Source: CAVQCJ01 sp963849365
GTDB taxonomy: Bacteria; Actinomycetota; Actinomycetes; Prado026
DNA: 64,000 nt
Direction: 5' to 3'
Assembly: GCA_963849365.1 (NCBI GenBank)
Contig: CAWKHA010000001.1
Span: 620,001-684,000 of the forward strand
Of the stretch, positions 8,627 to 16,666 are shown piece after piece. The notes under the pieces were generated by a model. It saw only the letters and a program-made list of their open reading frames with translations, was not told the origin of the DNA and searched no databases. Position 1 is the first letter of the stretch, and the number at the start of each line of letters is the position of its first letter. The translations under genes and the position numbers were made by a program.

Positions 8627-9088
8627 GTGGGAGCCGACCGGGCCGAGCGGGCCGCCAAGGCCGCGCGGATGGAGCAGACCATCCGCGACTACTTCACCGC
8701 CTGCAACACCGGCGACGCCGAGCGGATCGCCTCGTACTTCACGGCCGACGGCGTGCACTACTTCCCCCCCGACATGTACGAAGGGCCGTTCCGCGGCGGT
8801 CGCACGATCGGCGCGAAGTGGGCGTGGGCGGTGGCCAACCTCGGCTCGCACTGGACCGTCGACACCTGCATCGCCGACCCCGACACCGACCGGGCCGTCA
8901 TCGAGTGGACGCACGAGAAGCGCGCGCTCGGCATCGTGCTGCGCGGCGACGAGTGGTACCACTTCGACCCGGTCTCCGGTCTCATCACCGAGATCCGCGC
9001 CTACTACGCCTCGCCGCAGGCCGCCGGGCTGGACCGGCTCGAGCTCGGCGGCTATCCGTACCGGGAGCGTGGCTATGCCGCCTCCTGA
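8627..9088 (+). CDS. SnoaL-like / NTF2-fold protein
   Basis: This 153-residue protein has the SnoaL pattern: EQTIRDYFTACNTGDAERIA, then YFTADGVHYFPPD, and a later IEWTHEKRALG strand. The fold is used by polyketide cyclases, hydratases and isomerases; the reaction here is not determinable. I used the GTG at 8627; an ATG at 8669 would still keep the fold. The end overlaps the next gene by 14 nt. With the HAD and tautomerase genes it forms a small plus-strand operon that probably acts on an organic acid or aromatic breakdown product (inference). Confidence 0.8.
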   Translation: MGADRAERAAKAARMEQTIRDYFTACNTGDAERIASYFTADGVHYFPPDMYEGPFRGGRTIGAKWAWAVANLGSHWTVDTCIADPDTDRAVIEWTHEKRALGIVLRGDEWYHFDPVSGLITEIRAYYASPQAAGLDRLELGGYPYRERGYAAS

Positions 9089-9749
9089 CGCCGGCGGCTG
9101 CGCGCTGCTGCTCGACCTGGGCGGCGTCGTGCTGCGCAACGGCATCGAGCTGGTCGCGCTGATGGCCGAGCGCGAGCCCGCGGTCCGGTCCGAGGTCGAG
9201 GCGTACGGCGGCGTCGGCAGCGAGCGCGACGAGCTGTGGCAGCGGATGCTGCGCCACGAGGTGGGCGAGCGGGAGTACTGGTCGATCCGGTCGGCCGCGA
9301 TCGGCCGTGCGCTCGGCCAGGCCTGGGACACCCGTGACCTGATGACGGCGATGTACGAGCGACCGAGCTCCGAGTGGCTGCGGGAGGACGCGCTTCGGCT
9401 GATGCGTGACGTTCGCGCCGCGGGGCGGCCGGTCGGCGCGCTGACCAACGACCTGGAGGCTTTCCACGGCCCGGCGTGGGTGGCCGAGCAGGACTGGCTG
9501 CGCGGGTTCGACGTGATCGTCGACGGATCGGTCACCGGCATCCTCAAACCCGACCCGCGGGCGTTCGCACTCGCGGTCGAGGAGCTCGGCGTGCCGGCCG
9601 GCGATATCGTCTTCCTCGACGACATGCCGTGGAACGTCGACGGCGGCAGGGCCGCCGGACTGCAGGTGGTGCCGGTGTCGCACCAGGATCCCGAGGCCGC
9701 GTTCGAGGCGGCCCGGCAGCTGCTGGGTGTCGCGGCCCGCGCCGCCTGA
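9075..9749 (+). CDS. HAD-superfamily hydrolase
   Basis: The 224-residue product has the HAD motifs: motif I LLLDLGGVV with the nucleophile Asp, motif II around GALTND, the Lys in GILKPDPRAF (motif III) and acidic motif IV VFLDDMPWNV. HADs of this size are phosphatases or dehalogenases on small molecules. The second Asp of motif I is replaced by Gly (DLGG), a common variant in the epoxide-hydrolase N-terminal-like subgroup. The ATG at 9075 lies inside the SnoaL coding end, implying translational coupling. Confidence 0.85.
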   Translation: MPPPDAGGCALLLDLGGVVLRNGIELVALMAEREPAVRSEVEAYGGVGSERDELWQRMLRHEVGEREYWSIRSAAIGRALGQAWDTRDLMTAMYERPSSEWLREDALRLMRDVRAAGRPVGALTNDLEAFHGPAWVAEQDWLRGFDVIVDGSVTGILKPDPRAFALAVEELGVPAGDIVFLDDMPWNVDGGRAAGLQVVPVSHQDPEAAFEAARQLLGVAARAA

Positions 9750-9779
9750 GCATCGGTTCGTGTCGAAGAGGAGGCCGCC

Positions 9780-10025
9780 ATGCCGCTGGTACGGATCGAC
9801 ATCATGGAAGGCCGTGACCCGGAGCTGATCCGCGAGCTGCACGAGCGGGTCGCGGCGCTGGTCGCGGAGGTCCTCGACACCCCGATCGAGCGGGTGCGCA
9901 CGTACATCACGCAGTTCCCGCCGCACGCATGGGGCATCGGCGGCGTGCCAGCAGACGTGGCTCGGGGCGACGAGGTCGACGCCAGGCGGCAGGCTGCCGA
10001 GGCGCGCGCGGCCGCCGGGCAGTGA
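9780..10025 (+). CDS. 4-oxalocrotonate tautomerase family protein
   Basis: An 81-residue protein starting Met-Pro (MPLVRIDIMEGRD); after Met removal, Pro1 would be the catalytic base of the tautomerase superfamily. Arg in the ERVRTYITQF region matches the conserved C-terminal half. AGAGGAGG lies 6-12 nt upstream of the ATG. 4-OT enzymes convert 2-hydroxymuconate to 2-oxo-3-hexenedioate in meta-cleavage pathways, a step otherwise missing from the catabolic cluster at 14.5-32.4 kb, so it could serve that pathway at a distance (inference). Confidence 0.85.
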   Translation: MPLVRIDIMEGRDPELIRELHERVAALVAEVLDTPIERVRTYITQFPPHAWGIGGVPADVARGDEVDARRQAAEARAAAGQ

Positions 10026-10050
10026 CGCGATCGGTCGGCGTACTGCGCGG

Positions 10051-10629
10051 ATGACGACGCTCGTGCTGCCGTTCCTCCTGCGCGGGGTGAGCGGAACCGT
10101 CGAGGCGACGTTGTCCGTCAACGCCGACCCCGCCGCTGTCGGTTGCGACCTGCTCGACCCGGGGCTTGAGCCCGACGCGGCGCTGGGGTTCGGGTGCTGC
10201 GAGGCGACGGTGCACACGGCGCTGCGCGGCTACGCGGCGGCGATGGGGTGGGTGCAGCTGGTCAGGTCCTCGGACAGCGTCGGGAACCCGGACGAGTACG
10301 AGATCGACCCGCTGTCCCTGTTCCGCGGGGTGGACACTCCGTACGCCTTCTTCGGCATCAGGCCGGTGCTCTTCGACGCCCCGTTCCGCGGGTCGAGGGA
10401 CGACCTGGCCTGGGAGGCGCGCAGCTACCTGTGCTTCACGCCGGACGCGGTGATGACGCGGCGCGTCCGTGCCGTGACGGGCTTCTCGTGGGGGTTCGCC
10501 CTTGCCGGCGGGCAGGTCGCCCTCCGGGAGCCGGCGCCGCTCACCGCAGCGACCTGGGACGAACACGTGCCCGCACTGCGCCGGGGGTTCCCCGGCTGGA
10601 GCTTCGACCGCGGCTTCCACGCCCGCTGA
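10051..10629 (+). CDS. Conserved hypothetical protein
   Basis: A 192-residue protein I do not recognise. It starts MTTLVLPFLLRGVSG, has a paired Cys in FGCCEATVHTA, a segment GWVQLVRSS, and ends GWSFDRGFHAR. There is no signal peptide and no clear membrane segment. It follows the tautomerase by 25 nt and could be part of that transcript. Codon use matches its neighbours, and the frame is clean over its full length. Confidence 0.65.
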   Translation: MTTLVLPFLLRGVSGTVEATLSVNADPAAVGCDLLDPGLEPDAALGFGCCEATVHTALRGYAAAMGWVQLVRSSDSVGNPDEYEIDPLSLFRGVDTPYAFFGIRPVLFDAPFRGSRDDLAWEARSYLCFTPDAVMTRRVRAVTGFSWGFALAGGQVALREPAPLTAATWDEHVPALRRGFPGWSFDRGFHAR

Positions 10630-10704
10630 CCCCGCGCTCAGGCCGGTTGACCGGGCTCCGAACCGGGGCTCGCGGGGAGGTGGACCCCCGACGAGAGGTC
10701 GCCG

Positions 10705-11330
10705 TTGATCGTCCCGCACGGGTACCAGATCGACCCCGGGCTGCACCGCCTGCTCCGCGGCCGTCCACCACAGGCCACCCTCGACTGGGTACGCGAGGCA
10801 GTCGGCGCCGCCCGGGTGACCAGGGTCAGGGCGCTCCCGTGGCGGTGCGTCATCCGCAGTCCATCACGTCACGCTGGAGAGCGCCGCGGGCGCACGCGAG
10901 CCGGTCGTGCTGCGCAGGTACGTGCTGGACTGGGTGGCCGAAGAGCCGTGGACGCCGCAGAACGAAGCCGCGGTGCTGCGCTGCCCGGTCGGATGGACTG
11001 GGAGCCGCGCGACTTCGACAGCTGGCAGCGCGAGCTCGCAGCGGCGCTCACCGAGGTGCACGCCGTACCCGTCCGGGAACGGCTCCGTCCTCGTCGAGCT
11101 CTTCGAGCAGGGCCCACCTCCGGACGTCGCGACCGTGTTCATCCATCGCGACCACCATCCGGGCAACGTCTTGTGGACCCGCGGCCGCCTTTCTCGCGAC
11201 CTGGCAGTCCGTGTCCGGAACGCGCGAGTACCACACCTACTGGGACCTGACGAACGTCCTCTCGAAGGTGACCGCCGAACCGGACGAGAAGCTGGAGGGA
11301 TTCGTCGCCGCAGCAGCTCGTCGGCTCTGA
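10705..11330 (+). pseudogene. Aminoglycoside phosphotransferase (APH)-like pseudogene
   Basis: Homology to APH-family small-molecule kinases is spread over all three frames. Frame 1 gives the N-terminus (LDWVREAVGAARVTRVRALP). After a shift near 10840 another frame gives VVLRRYVLDWVAEEPWTPQN. A third stretch gives DWEPRDFDSWQRELAAALTE. The catalytic-loop-like HRDHHPGNVLW appears in yet another frame change, and the C-terminus YWDLTNVLSKVTAEPDEKLE ends at 11330. At least four frame changes are needed, so no full product can be made. The DFG-type metal site is not recognisable. Confidence 0.8.
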
Positions 11331-11369
11331 TGCCCATGACGGCAGGAGCTGGTCGAGGCATGGCCGCCG

Positions 11370-12758
11370 TCAGTGCGGCTGCTGGCGCACGGGGAGCCGG
11401 ACCCGGACGACGGTGTCGCCCGGACGGGAGTCGATGTCGATCGTGCCGCCGTGGCGCTCGCCGACGATGCGGCGGGCGATGTCCAGACCCAGCCCGGTCC
11501 CCTGGCCGGCGCCCTTCGTCGTGAAGAAGGCCTCGAACGCGCGTGCCCTGACTTCGGGCGGCATCCCGTGGCCGGTGTCCGCGAAGGCCACGAGCACCGC
11601 GCCGCCGTCCGCGCGGGTCGAGATCCGCAGCGCGCCTGCGCCGTCCATCGCGTCGACCGCATTGTCGACGAGGTTGGTCCACACCTGGTTGAGCTCGCCG
11701 GCGTAGGCCTCGATGCGGGGGACGTCCGGGCCGTAGTCGCGGACGACGGTCACGCCGTCGCGCAGCCTGTGCCCGAGCATGAGCAGTGTGCTCTCGATGC
11801 CCTCGGTGACGTCGACCAGCTGCAGGGACGCGCGGTCCATCTGCGAGTACGACTTCACCGCGGCGACGAGGTCGGACACCCGGCGGGTCGACTCCTTGAC
11901 CTCCGCGAGCAGCGTCGCCACGGAGAGCGTGCTTGCCACCCACTCCAGCCCCGGCTCCAGGGCCGGTCCCTCGAGCACCGTCGCAGCCCGCTCGCACCAG
12001 GCGAGGTCGACACCGGCAGCCGCCAGCGGAGCGGCGATGACCCAGTCCCGCCCGACACCGTGGCGGCGCAGCCACGACGACAAGACCTGCTCGTGGTCGG
12101 CGGCGGCCAGCGGGTCGAGCACGGCTGGGCGCGGTTCGATCTCACGGCGCAGCGCGTCCAGCGCGATGAACTGGTCGGAGGCGATCTCTCCCTGGGCGAG
12201 CCGCCCGAGCGAGCCCAGCAGCGCGTCGACCTGCCCCACGAGGGAGTCGACCGCGCGGGTGGCCGCCGCGGCCGGGTTGTTGATCTCGTGCGCCCACCCG
12301 GCCGCGAGCGTCCCCAGGGTCGCCAGCGCCTCGCGCTGGCGAGCGCCGGCCTCGATGTCGCGCGCGGTGTGGAACAACCCATCGATGAAGTGCGGGACGA
12401 GCGGGTACGACGCCATGAGGTCGTGCAGCGCCGCGGCGGGCACGCGGAGCATCCGACCGCTGCTGGTGGTGCGACCCGTCGCGAGGTAGACGCCGCTCGG
12501 GTCCCACGCGCGGAACCCACCGGCCCAGCGACCGGGGGCGTCGAACCTCGCGAAGACGGTCTCCTCGCGGCCGACCGTCCTTACGAGGTCGAGGGTGCCC
12601 TCGACCAGCACCCACCAGAAGTCCGCCGGCTCACCTGCGCGCCACAGGTCCTCGCCCACGTCGAAGACGACCTCGTCGCCGGATTCGATCAGTGCGCGCA
12701 GCCGGTCGTCCGTGACCCCGTCGAACAGCGCCAGCGGCCGCAGGTCCTCCAGGCGCAT
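11370..12758 (-). CDS. Sensor histidine kinase with N-terminal cyclic-nucleotide-binding-like domain
   Basis: The 462-residue protein starts with a cNMP-binding-like domain (about residues 8-115, including GEDLWRAGEPADFWWVLVEG) and no transmembrane helices, so it is cytosolic. The H-box GWAHEINNPAA places the phospho-accepting His at residue 157. The ATPase domain shows the N-box TNLVDNAVDAM, the G1 box DTGHGMPPEV, an F-box and the G2 box GTGLGLDIARRI. The start at 12758 overlaps the upstream regulator stop as TGATG, so the pair is co-translated. It probably phosphorylates the REC domain of the upstream fusion protein. Ligand binding is not certain because key phosphate-binding-cassette residues are not clear. 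Confidence 0.9.
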   Translation of the reverse strand: MRLEDLRPLALFDGVTDDRLRALIESGDEVVFDVGEDLWRAGEPADFWWVLVEGTLDLVRTVGREETVFARFDAPGRWAGGFRAWDPSGVYLATGRTTSSGRMLRVPAAALHDLMASYPLVPHFIDGLFHTARDIEAGARQREALATLGTLAAGWAHEINNPAAAATRAVDSLVGQVDALLGSLGRLAQGEIASDQFIALDALRREIEPRPAVLDPLAAADHEQVLSSWLRRHGVGRDWVIAAPLAAAGVDLAWCERAATVLEGPALEPGLEWVASTLSVATLLAEVKESTRRVSDLVAAVKSYSQMDRASLQLVDVTEGIESTLLMLGHRLRDGVTVVRDYGPDVPRIEAYAGELNQVWTNLVDNAVDAMDGAGALRISTRADGGAVLVAFADTGHGMPPEVRARAFEAFFTTKGAGQGTGLGLDIARRIVGERHGGTIDIDSRPGDTVVRVRLPVRQQPH

Positions 12759-14419
12759 CAGACTGTGGCCAGGTAGCGGTGGACGAGGTAGACCGACATC
12801 GCGCCCTCGCCGACCGCCGACGCGACCCGCTTCATCGAGTCGAGCCGGACGTCGCCGGCCGCGAAGACCCCGGGGAGGCTGGTCTCGAGCGCGAACGGCG
12901 CCCTGTGGGCCAACGGCCATCGCGACGCCTGGGGCGACGCCATCAGGTCCTGACCGGTCATGACGAACCCGTGGTCGTCGCGGACCACGCCGTCGCCGAG
13001 CCAGTCGGTGCGTGGCTGGGCGCCGATGAACACGAACAGCCAGCTCGTCGGCACTTCGTGGCTTGTGCCGGAGTCGCGGTCGCAGATCGTGATCGCGTCG
13101 AGGTGCCCGCCCCCGCGGCCGGCGACGACCTCGCTCCGGAAGCGCACGTCGATGTTGGGCGCCGCGGTGATCCGTTCGACGAGGTACCGCGACATGGAGC
13201 CCTCGAGGGACCCGGCCCGGACGACCATGACCACCCGCTTGGCGTGGCGGGCGAGGTTGAGCACGGCCTGGCCCGCGGAGTTCGCGGCGCCGACGACGTA
13301 GACGTCTTCGCCCTCGCACTGGCTCGCCTCGCTCGCGGTCACGCCGTAGTAGACGCCGCGGCCGGTGAGCTCTTCGAGCCCGGGCGCCTCGACGCGCCGG
13401 TACGACACACCCGTGGCCAGCACGAGCGCCCGCGCCTCGACCTCCCCTGACCCTTCGAAGAGCACGGCGTGCACCGGCCCACGGGTCTCGAGGCCGACGA
13501 CATCGCGGGCCAGCACCATCTCGGCGCCGAAGCGTGAGACCTGGGCGACCGCGCGCTCCGCGAGGTCGGAGCCCGTGAGCCCCTTCGGGAACCCGAGGTA
13601 GTTCTCGATGGCCGCGCTCTGGCCCGCCTGGCCGCCCGCCGCCTCGCGCTCGACGATGACGGTGCTCAGGCCCTCGGACGCCGCGTACACCGCGGCAGCA
13701 AGACCCGCGGGCCCGCCGCCCACGATGCAGACGTCGTAGAGCGGCTGCCGCGCGCTGGTGCGCAGGCCCAGCGCACCGGCCAGCTCGAGGGTCGACGGTG
13801 ACCGGAGCGTCTCGCCGTCGGGCACGAGGACCAGCGGGAGATCGTCGGCGGTGGCCCCGGCGAGCCCGGACAGCCGCTGGGCCTCGGGGTCGCGCTCGAT
13901 GTCGTACCAGCTGTACGGCACGTGGTTGCGTGCCAGGAAGGTCTTGATCTCATGGCTCCGTTCGGACCACCGGTGCCCGACCAGGCGCAGGTCGGAGGTG
14001 CTGGCGGGGTTGGCCCGGAGCCAGTCCCCGAGCAGGTCGTCGACGACCGGGTAGAGCCGCTGCTCGGGCGGGTCCCAGGGCTTGAGGAGGTAGTAGTCGA
14101 GTCCGATGTCGTTGATCGCGCTGATGGCGACGTCGGTGTCGGCGTACGCGGTGAGCAGCAGGAGCTTGGCTCCGGGCGCGTGCACCCGCGACTGCTCGAG
14201 CAGCTCGATGCCGGTCATCTCCGGCATGCGCTGGTCGGAGACGATGAGCGCGACCGGATCGCCCCGCAGCGCCAGCTTCGCCAGCACATCCAGGGCCTCG
14301 GCTCCGGAGCCCACCTGGACGACGCGGTAGTCAGAGCCGTACTGCAGCCGCAGGTCGCGGGTGATCGCCGCGGACACCATCGCGTCGTCGTCGACGGTGA
14401 GGATCGTGGGCTTCGTCAT
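12758..14419 (-). CDS. Response regulator fused to thioredoxin-reductase-like FAD oxidoreductase
   Basis: A 553-residue fusion. Residues 1-125 form a receiver domain (acidic TVDDD, phospho-acceptor D62 in IVSDQRMPEMTG, Lys in LLKPWDPP). About 145-225 is a thioredoxin/glutaredoxin-like domain without a CxxC. From 228 a pyridine-nucleotide-disulfide-reductase fold begins with YDVCIVGGGPAGLAAAVYA and ends with FAAGDVRLDSMKRVASAVGE. Where thioredoxin reductases have CATC, this protein has YGVTASEASQC, so the redox dithiol is lost. There is no DNA-binding domain, so output is probably enzymatic or protein-interaction based. It is encoded just upstream of, and coupled to, the histidine kinase. Confidence 0.92.
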   Translation of the reverse strand: MTKPTILTVDDDAMVSAAITRDLRLQYGSDYRVVQVGSGAEALDVLAKLALRGDPVALIVSDQRMPEMTGIELLEQSRVHAPGAKLLLLTAYADTDVAISAINDIGLDYYLLKPWDPPEQRLYPVVDDLLGDWLRANPASTSDLRLVGHRWSERSHEIKTFLARNHVPYSWYDIERDPEAQRLSGLAGATADDLPLVLVPDGETLRSPSTLELAGALGLRTSARQPLYDVCIVGGGPAGLAAAVYAASEGLSTVIVEREAAGGQAGQSAAIENYLGFPKGLTGSDLAERAVAQVSRFGAEMVLARDVVGLETRGPVHAVLFEGSGEVEARALVLATGVSYRRVEAPGLEELTGRGVYYGVTASEASQCEGEDVYVVGAANSAGQAVLNLARHAKRVVMVVRAGSLEGSMSRYLVERITAAPNIDVRFRSEVVAGRGGGHLDAITICDRDSGTSHEVPTSWLFVFIGAQPRTDWLGDGVVRDDHGFVMTGQDLMASPQASRWPLAHRAPFALETSLPGVFAAGDVRLDSMKRVASAVGEGAMSVYLVHRYLATV

Positions 14420-14545
14420 GGGTCAGCCTTCAAGGCGGCGGCCGAGCGCGCGGTGGCGCGATGCGGCGGGAACTGCACGAGAGCGCCGACAGTACCCGCG
14501 CGATCGTCGAGTGGGGGCCGGGACGGCTGGCCCCGGGTCGCGTGA

Positions 14546-15397
14546 TCAGCGCGTCGGGACGGGTCCCGACGACGCCCCTCGACCGCGCGCGGGGCGATGG
14601 CCGAGCCGGCGGGAGACCGCGGCCGCCGACTCCAGCAGCATCGCCGTGTGGTGCCGCATCGCCGGCCCGCGCATCCGGGTCGCCTCCCCCACCACGCTCA
14701 TGGCGGCGAGCACCTCACCGTCCCAGCCCCGGATCGGCGCCCCGACCGAGACCACGCCGGGGTGCCCCTCCTCGTCGTTGACGGCCCACCCGCGTGCGGC
14801 CACGTCGGCGAGCTCGGCCAGCAGCCGGTCGCGGTCCACGATGGTCCGGTTCGTGACCCGCACCGGCTGCCAGTCCACCAGCCGCCGGTCGAGCTCGTCC
14901 GGCCGAAGGGCCGCCAGCAGCACCTTGCCCGAGCTGGTCCGCGACGCGGGGATCCGGTGGCCCACCCGCCGGAAGATCGGCAGCATGTTGTGGCTCTCCA
15001 GCCGCTCGACGTACACGACCTCCAACCCGTCGAGCACAGCGACGTGCACCATCTCCCCGGTGGCGTGCCGCAGCGTCGTGAGGACCGGCAGCGCCGCCTC
15101 GTGCAGGTCGACGTGCTCGGTCACCGTCGTGCCCAGCTCGTACAGGGCCAACCCCAGCCGGTAGGTCCCCCGCTCCCGACCCCGCTCGAGCAGCCGCTCG
15201 GCCGTGAGCGTGGTGACGATGCGGTGGACGGTGCTCTTGCCCAGACCCAGGCGCCGGGCCAGCTCGGTGACGCCGAGCTCCTGGTCGGCGTTGGAGAACG
15301 CGCGCAGCACCCGGGCCGCGTTGCGGACCGAGCTGAGCATCTCGGTGTCCCGTCCCGCGTCCCGTCCGGTGTCTCGCTCGGCGGCCACGGAACGCAC
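14546..15397 (-). CDS. IclR-family transcriptional regulator (regulator 1)
   Basis: This regulator has a winged-helix N-terminus (ELGVTELARRLGLGKSTVHR) and an IclR effector domain with VYVERLESHNMLP and SSGKVLLAALRPDEL. Family members sense aromatic or organic acids. The GTG at 15397 gives 283 residues, but the start is uncertain: a GGAACGC operator half-site overlaps it, and the internal ATG at 15340 would place the whole palindrome upstream. It is divergent from the aryl-kinase operon at 15520 and most likely controls it. It resembles regulator 2 (29641) in the DNA-recognition helix (LARRLGLGKSTVHR in both), suggesting similar operators. Confidence 0.9.
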   Translation of the reverse strand: MRSVAAERDTGRDAGRDTEMLSSVRNAARVLRAFSNADQELGVTELARRLGLGKSTVHRIVTTLTAERLLERGRERGTYRLGLALYELGTTVTEHVDLHEAALPVLTTLRHATGEMVHVAVLDGLEVVYVERLESHNMLPIFRRVGHRIPASRTSSGKVLLAALRPDELDRRLVDWQPVRVTNRTIVDRDRLLAELADVAARGWAVNDEEGHPGVVSVGAPIRGWDGEVLAAMSVVGEATRMRGPAMRHHTAMLLESAAAVSRRLGHRPARGRGASSGPVPTR

Positions 15398-15454
15398 TCT
15401 ACGGCGGTGTTCCGCTCCGCGGGATCGAGGCTTACACCGCGGGCCGCCGGAACC
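15388..15454. promoter_or_regulatory. IclR-type operator half-sites in divergent promoter
   Basis: CGGAAC (15388-15393) and GTTCCG (15409-15414) form an inverted pair with a 15-nt spacer, and CCGGAACC occurs at 15447-15454. GGAACGC and CCGGAACC-type half-sites recur at the promoter near 28862-28901. IclR-family sites are often TGGAA-type palindromes, so these are good candidates for control of regulator 1 and the 15520 operon. Confidence 0.5.
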
Positions 15455-15519
15455 TACTCTCGCGGCACACGCCCGGGTCGAGGGCGTGCCCGGAAGGTCG
15501 ACGCCCGGAGGTCGCCTCT

Positions 15520-16605
15520 ATGGCTTATGTCGCGCGGTTCGAGGACTGCGTCCCGGGCGAGCACCACGTGCTGGGCGGCAAGATCGCCAGCCTGTGCACC
15601 CTCTCCGCCGCCGGGCTCCCCGTCCCGCCGGGCTTCGCCGTCACTGCCAACGCCTTCCGCAAGACGCTCGCCGACAGCGGGCTCGACCTGGCCCTGGCCG
15701 ACCTCATGGCGAAGATCGACCCCGCCGACACGGCCTCGGTCTCGGCCGCCGGGACCCGGGCCCGGGGGTGGATCGTCCAGGCGCAGATCCCGACCGGGCT
15801 GTACGAGTCGATCGTCGAGGCGTACGCCGACCTGTGCGGGATGTGCGGGATCGAGTCGATCCCGGTCGCCGTCCGCTCGTCGGCGACCTCCGAGGACCAG
15901 CCGGACGCGAGCTTCGCCGGCGAGCACGACACGTACCTGTGGGTCCGGGGCGCCGACGACGTGCTGCACAGCGTGCGGCGCTGCTGGGCGAGCCTGTACA
16001 CCGACCGGGCCATCGCGTACCGGCGGACCATGGGCTACACCGACGCGGCCGCGGCGATGGCGGTCGCCGTGCAGAAGATGGTGCTGCCCAAGACCGCTGG
16101 CGTCGCGTTCACGCTGAACCCGCTCAACGGGGACCGCTCCCAGGTCGCCATCGACGCGAGCTGGGGGTTCGGCGAGGCGGTCGTCAGCGGTGCCGTCACT
16201 CCGGACAACTTCCTGGTGGACAAGGTCGTCGGCGAGGTGCACGGACGCACGATCTCGGCGAAGGAGACCGAGTTCCGCCTCACCTCGGACGACCGCGTCG
16301 AGGCGGTGCCGGTCGACGAGGAGCGCCGTTCGGTCCCCAGCCTGACCGACGAGGAGGTGCGCGCGGTCGCGGCGCTGGCCCGGCGCGCCGAGAAGCACTA
16401 CGGCTGCCCGCAGGACGTCGAGTGGGCCCTGGACGCGCAGCTGCCCGGACCGGACAACGTGCTGCTCCTGCAGAGCCGCCCGGAGACCGTGTGGAGCAAC
16501 AAGCCGAGGATCCCCGCCGCACGTCGCGACGAGGACTACCTCACCAGCATGGTGAACACCCTCGTGGCGCCCCTGCGCGGCCACGTCGGCGGCACGCCCG
16601 GCTAG
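15520..16605 (+). CDS. PEP-synthase N-terminal-like protein; putative aryl kinase subunit (phenylphosphate synthase 40-kDa type)
   Basis: The 361-residue protein corresponds to the ATP-binding N-terminal domain of PEP synthase/pyruvate phosphate dikinase, with GGKIASLCTLSAAGLPVPPG at the start and VAVRSSATSEDQPDASFAGE at about residues 117-137, then NPLNGDRSQVAID. It ends after the ATP-grasp domain (LLLQSRPET) and lacks the swivelling His domain, which is supplied by the next gene. The size and split match the 40-kDa subunit of phenylphosphate synthase in Thauera and the kinase pairs of p-cresol and acetovanillone pathways (family knowledge). GGAG lies 9 nt before the ATG. It is first in the operon, facing regulator 1. 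Confidence 0.82.
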   Translation: MAYVARFEDCVPGEHHVLGGKIASLCTLSAAGLPVPPGFAVTANAFRKTLADSGLDLALADLMAKIDPADTASVSAAGTRARGWIVQAQIPTGLYESIVEAYADLCGMCGIESIPVAVRSSATSEDQPDASFAGEHDTYLWVRGADDVLHSVRRCWASLYTDRAIAYRRTMGYTDAAAAMAVAVQKMVLPKTAGVAFTLNPLNGDRSQVAIDASWGFGEAVVSGAVTPDNFLVDKVVGEVHGRTISAKETEFRLTSDDRVEAVPVDEERRSVPSLTDEEVRAVAALARRAEKHYGCPQDVEWALDAQLPGPDNVLLLQSRPETVWSNKPRIPAARRDEDYLTSMVNTLVAPLRGHVGGTPG

Positions 16606-16666
16606 TCGTCCCTCCCGTCCCGCGCCGACTGGCGCGCGACACCGCACCGTTCCCAGGAGGACTCCA

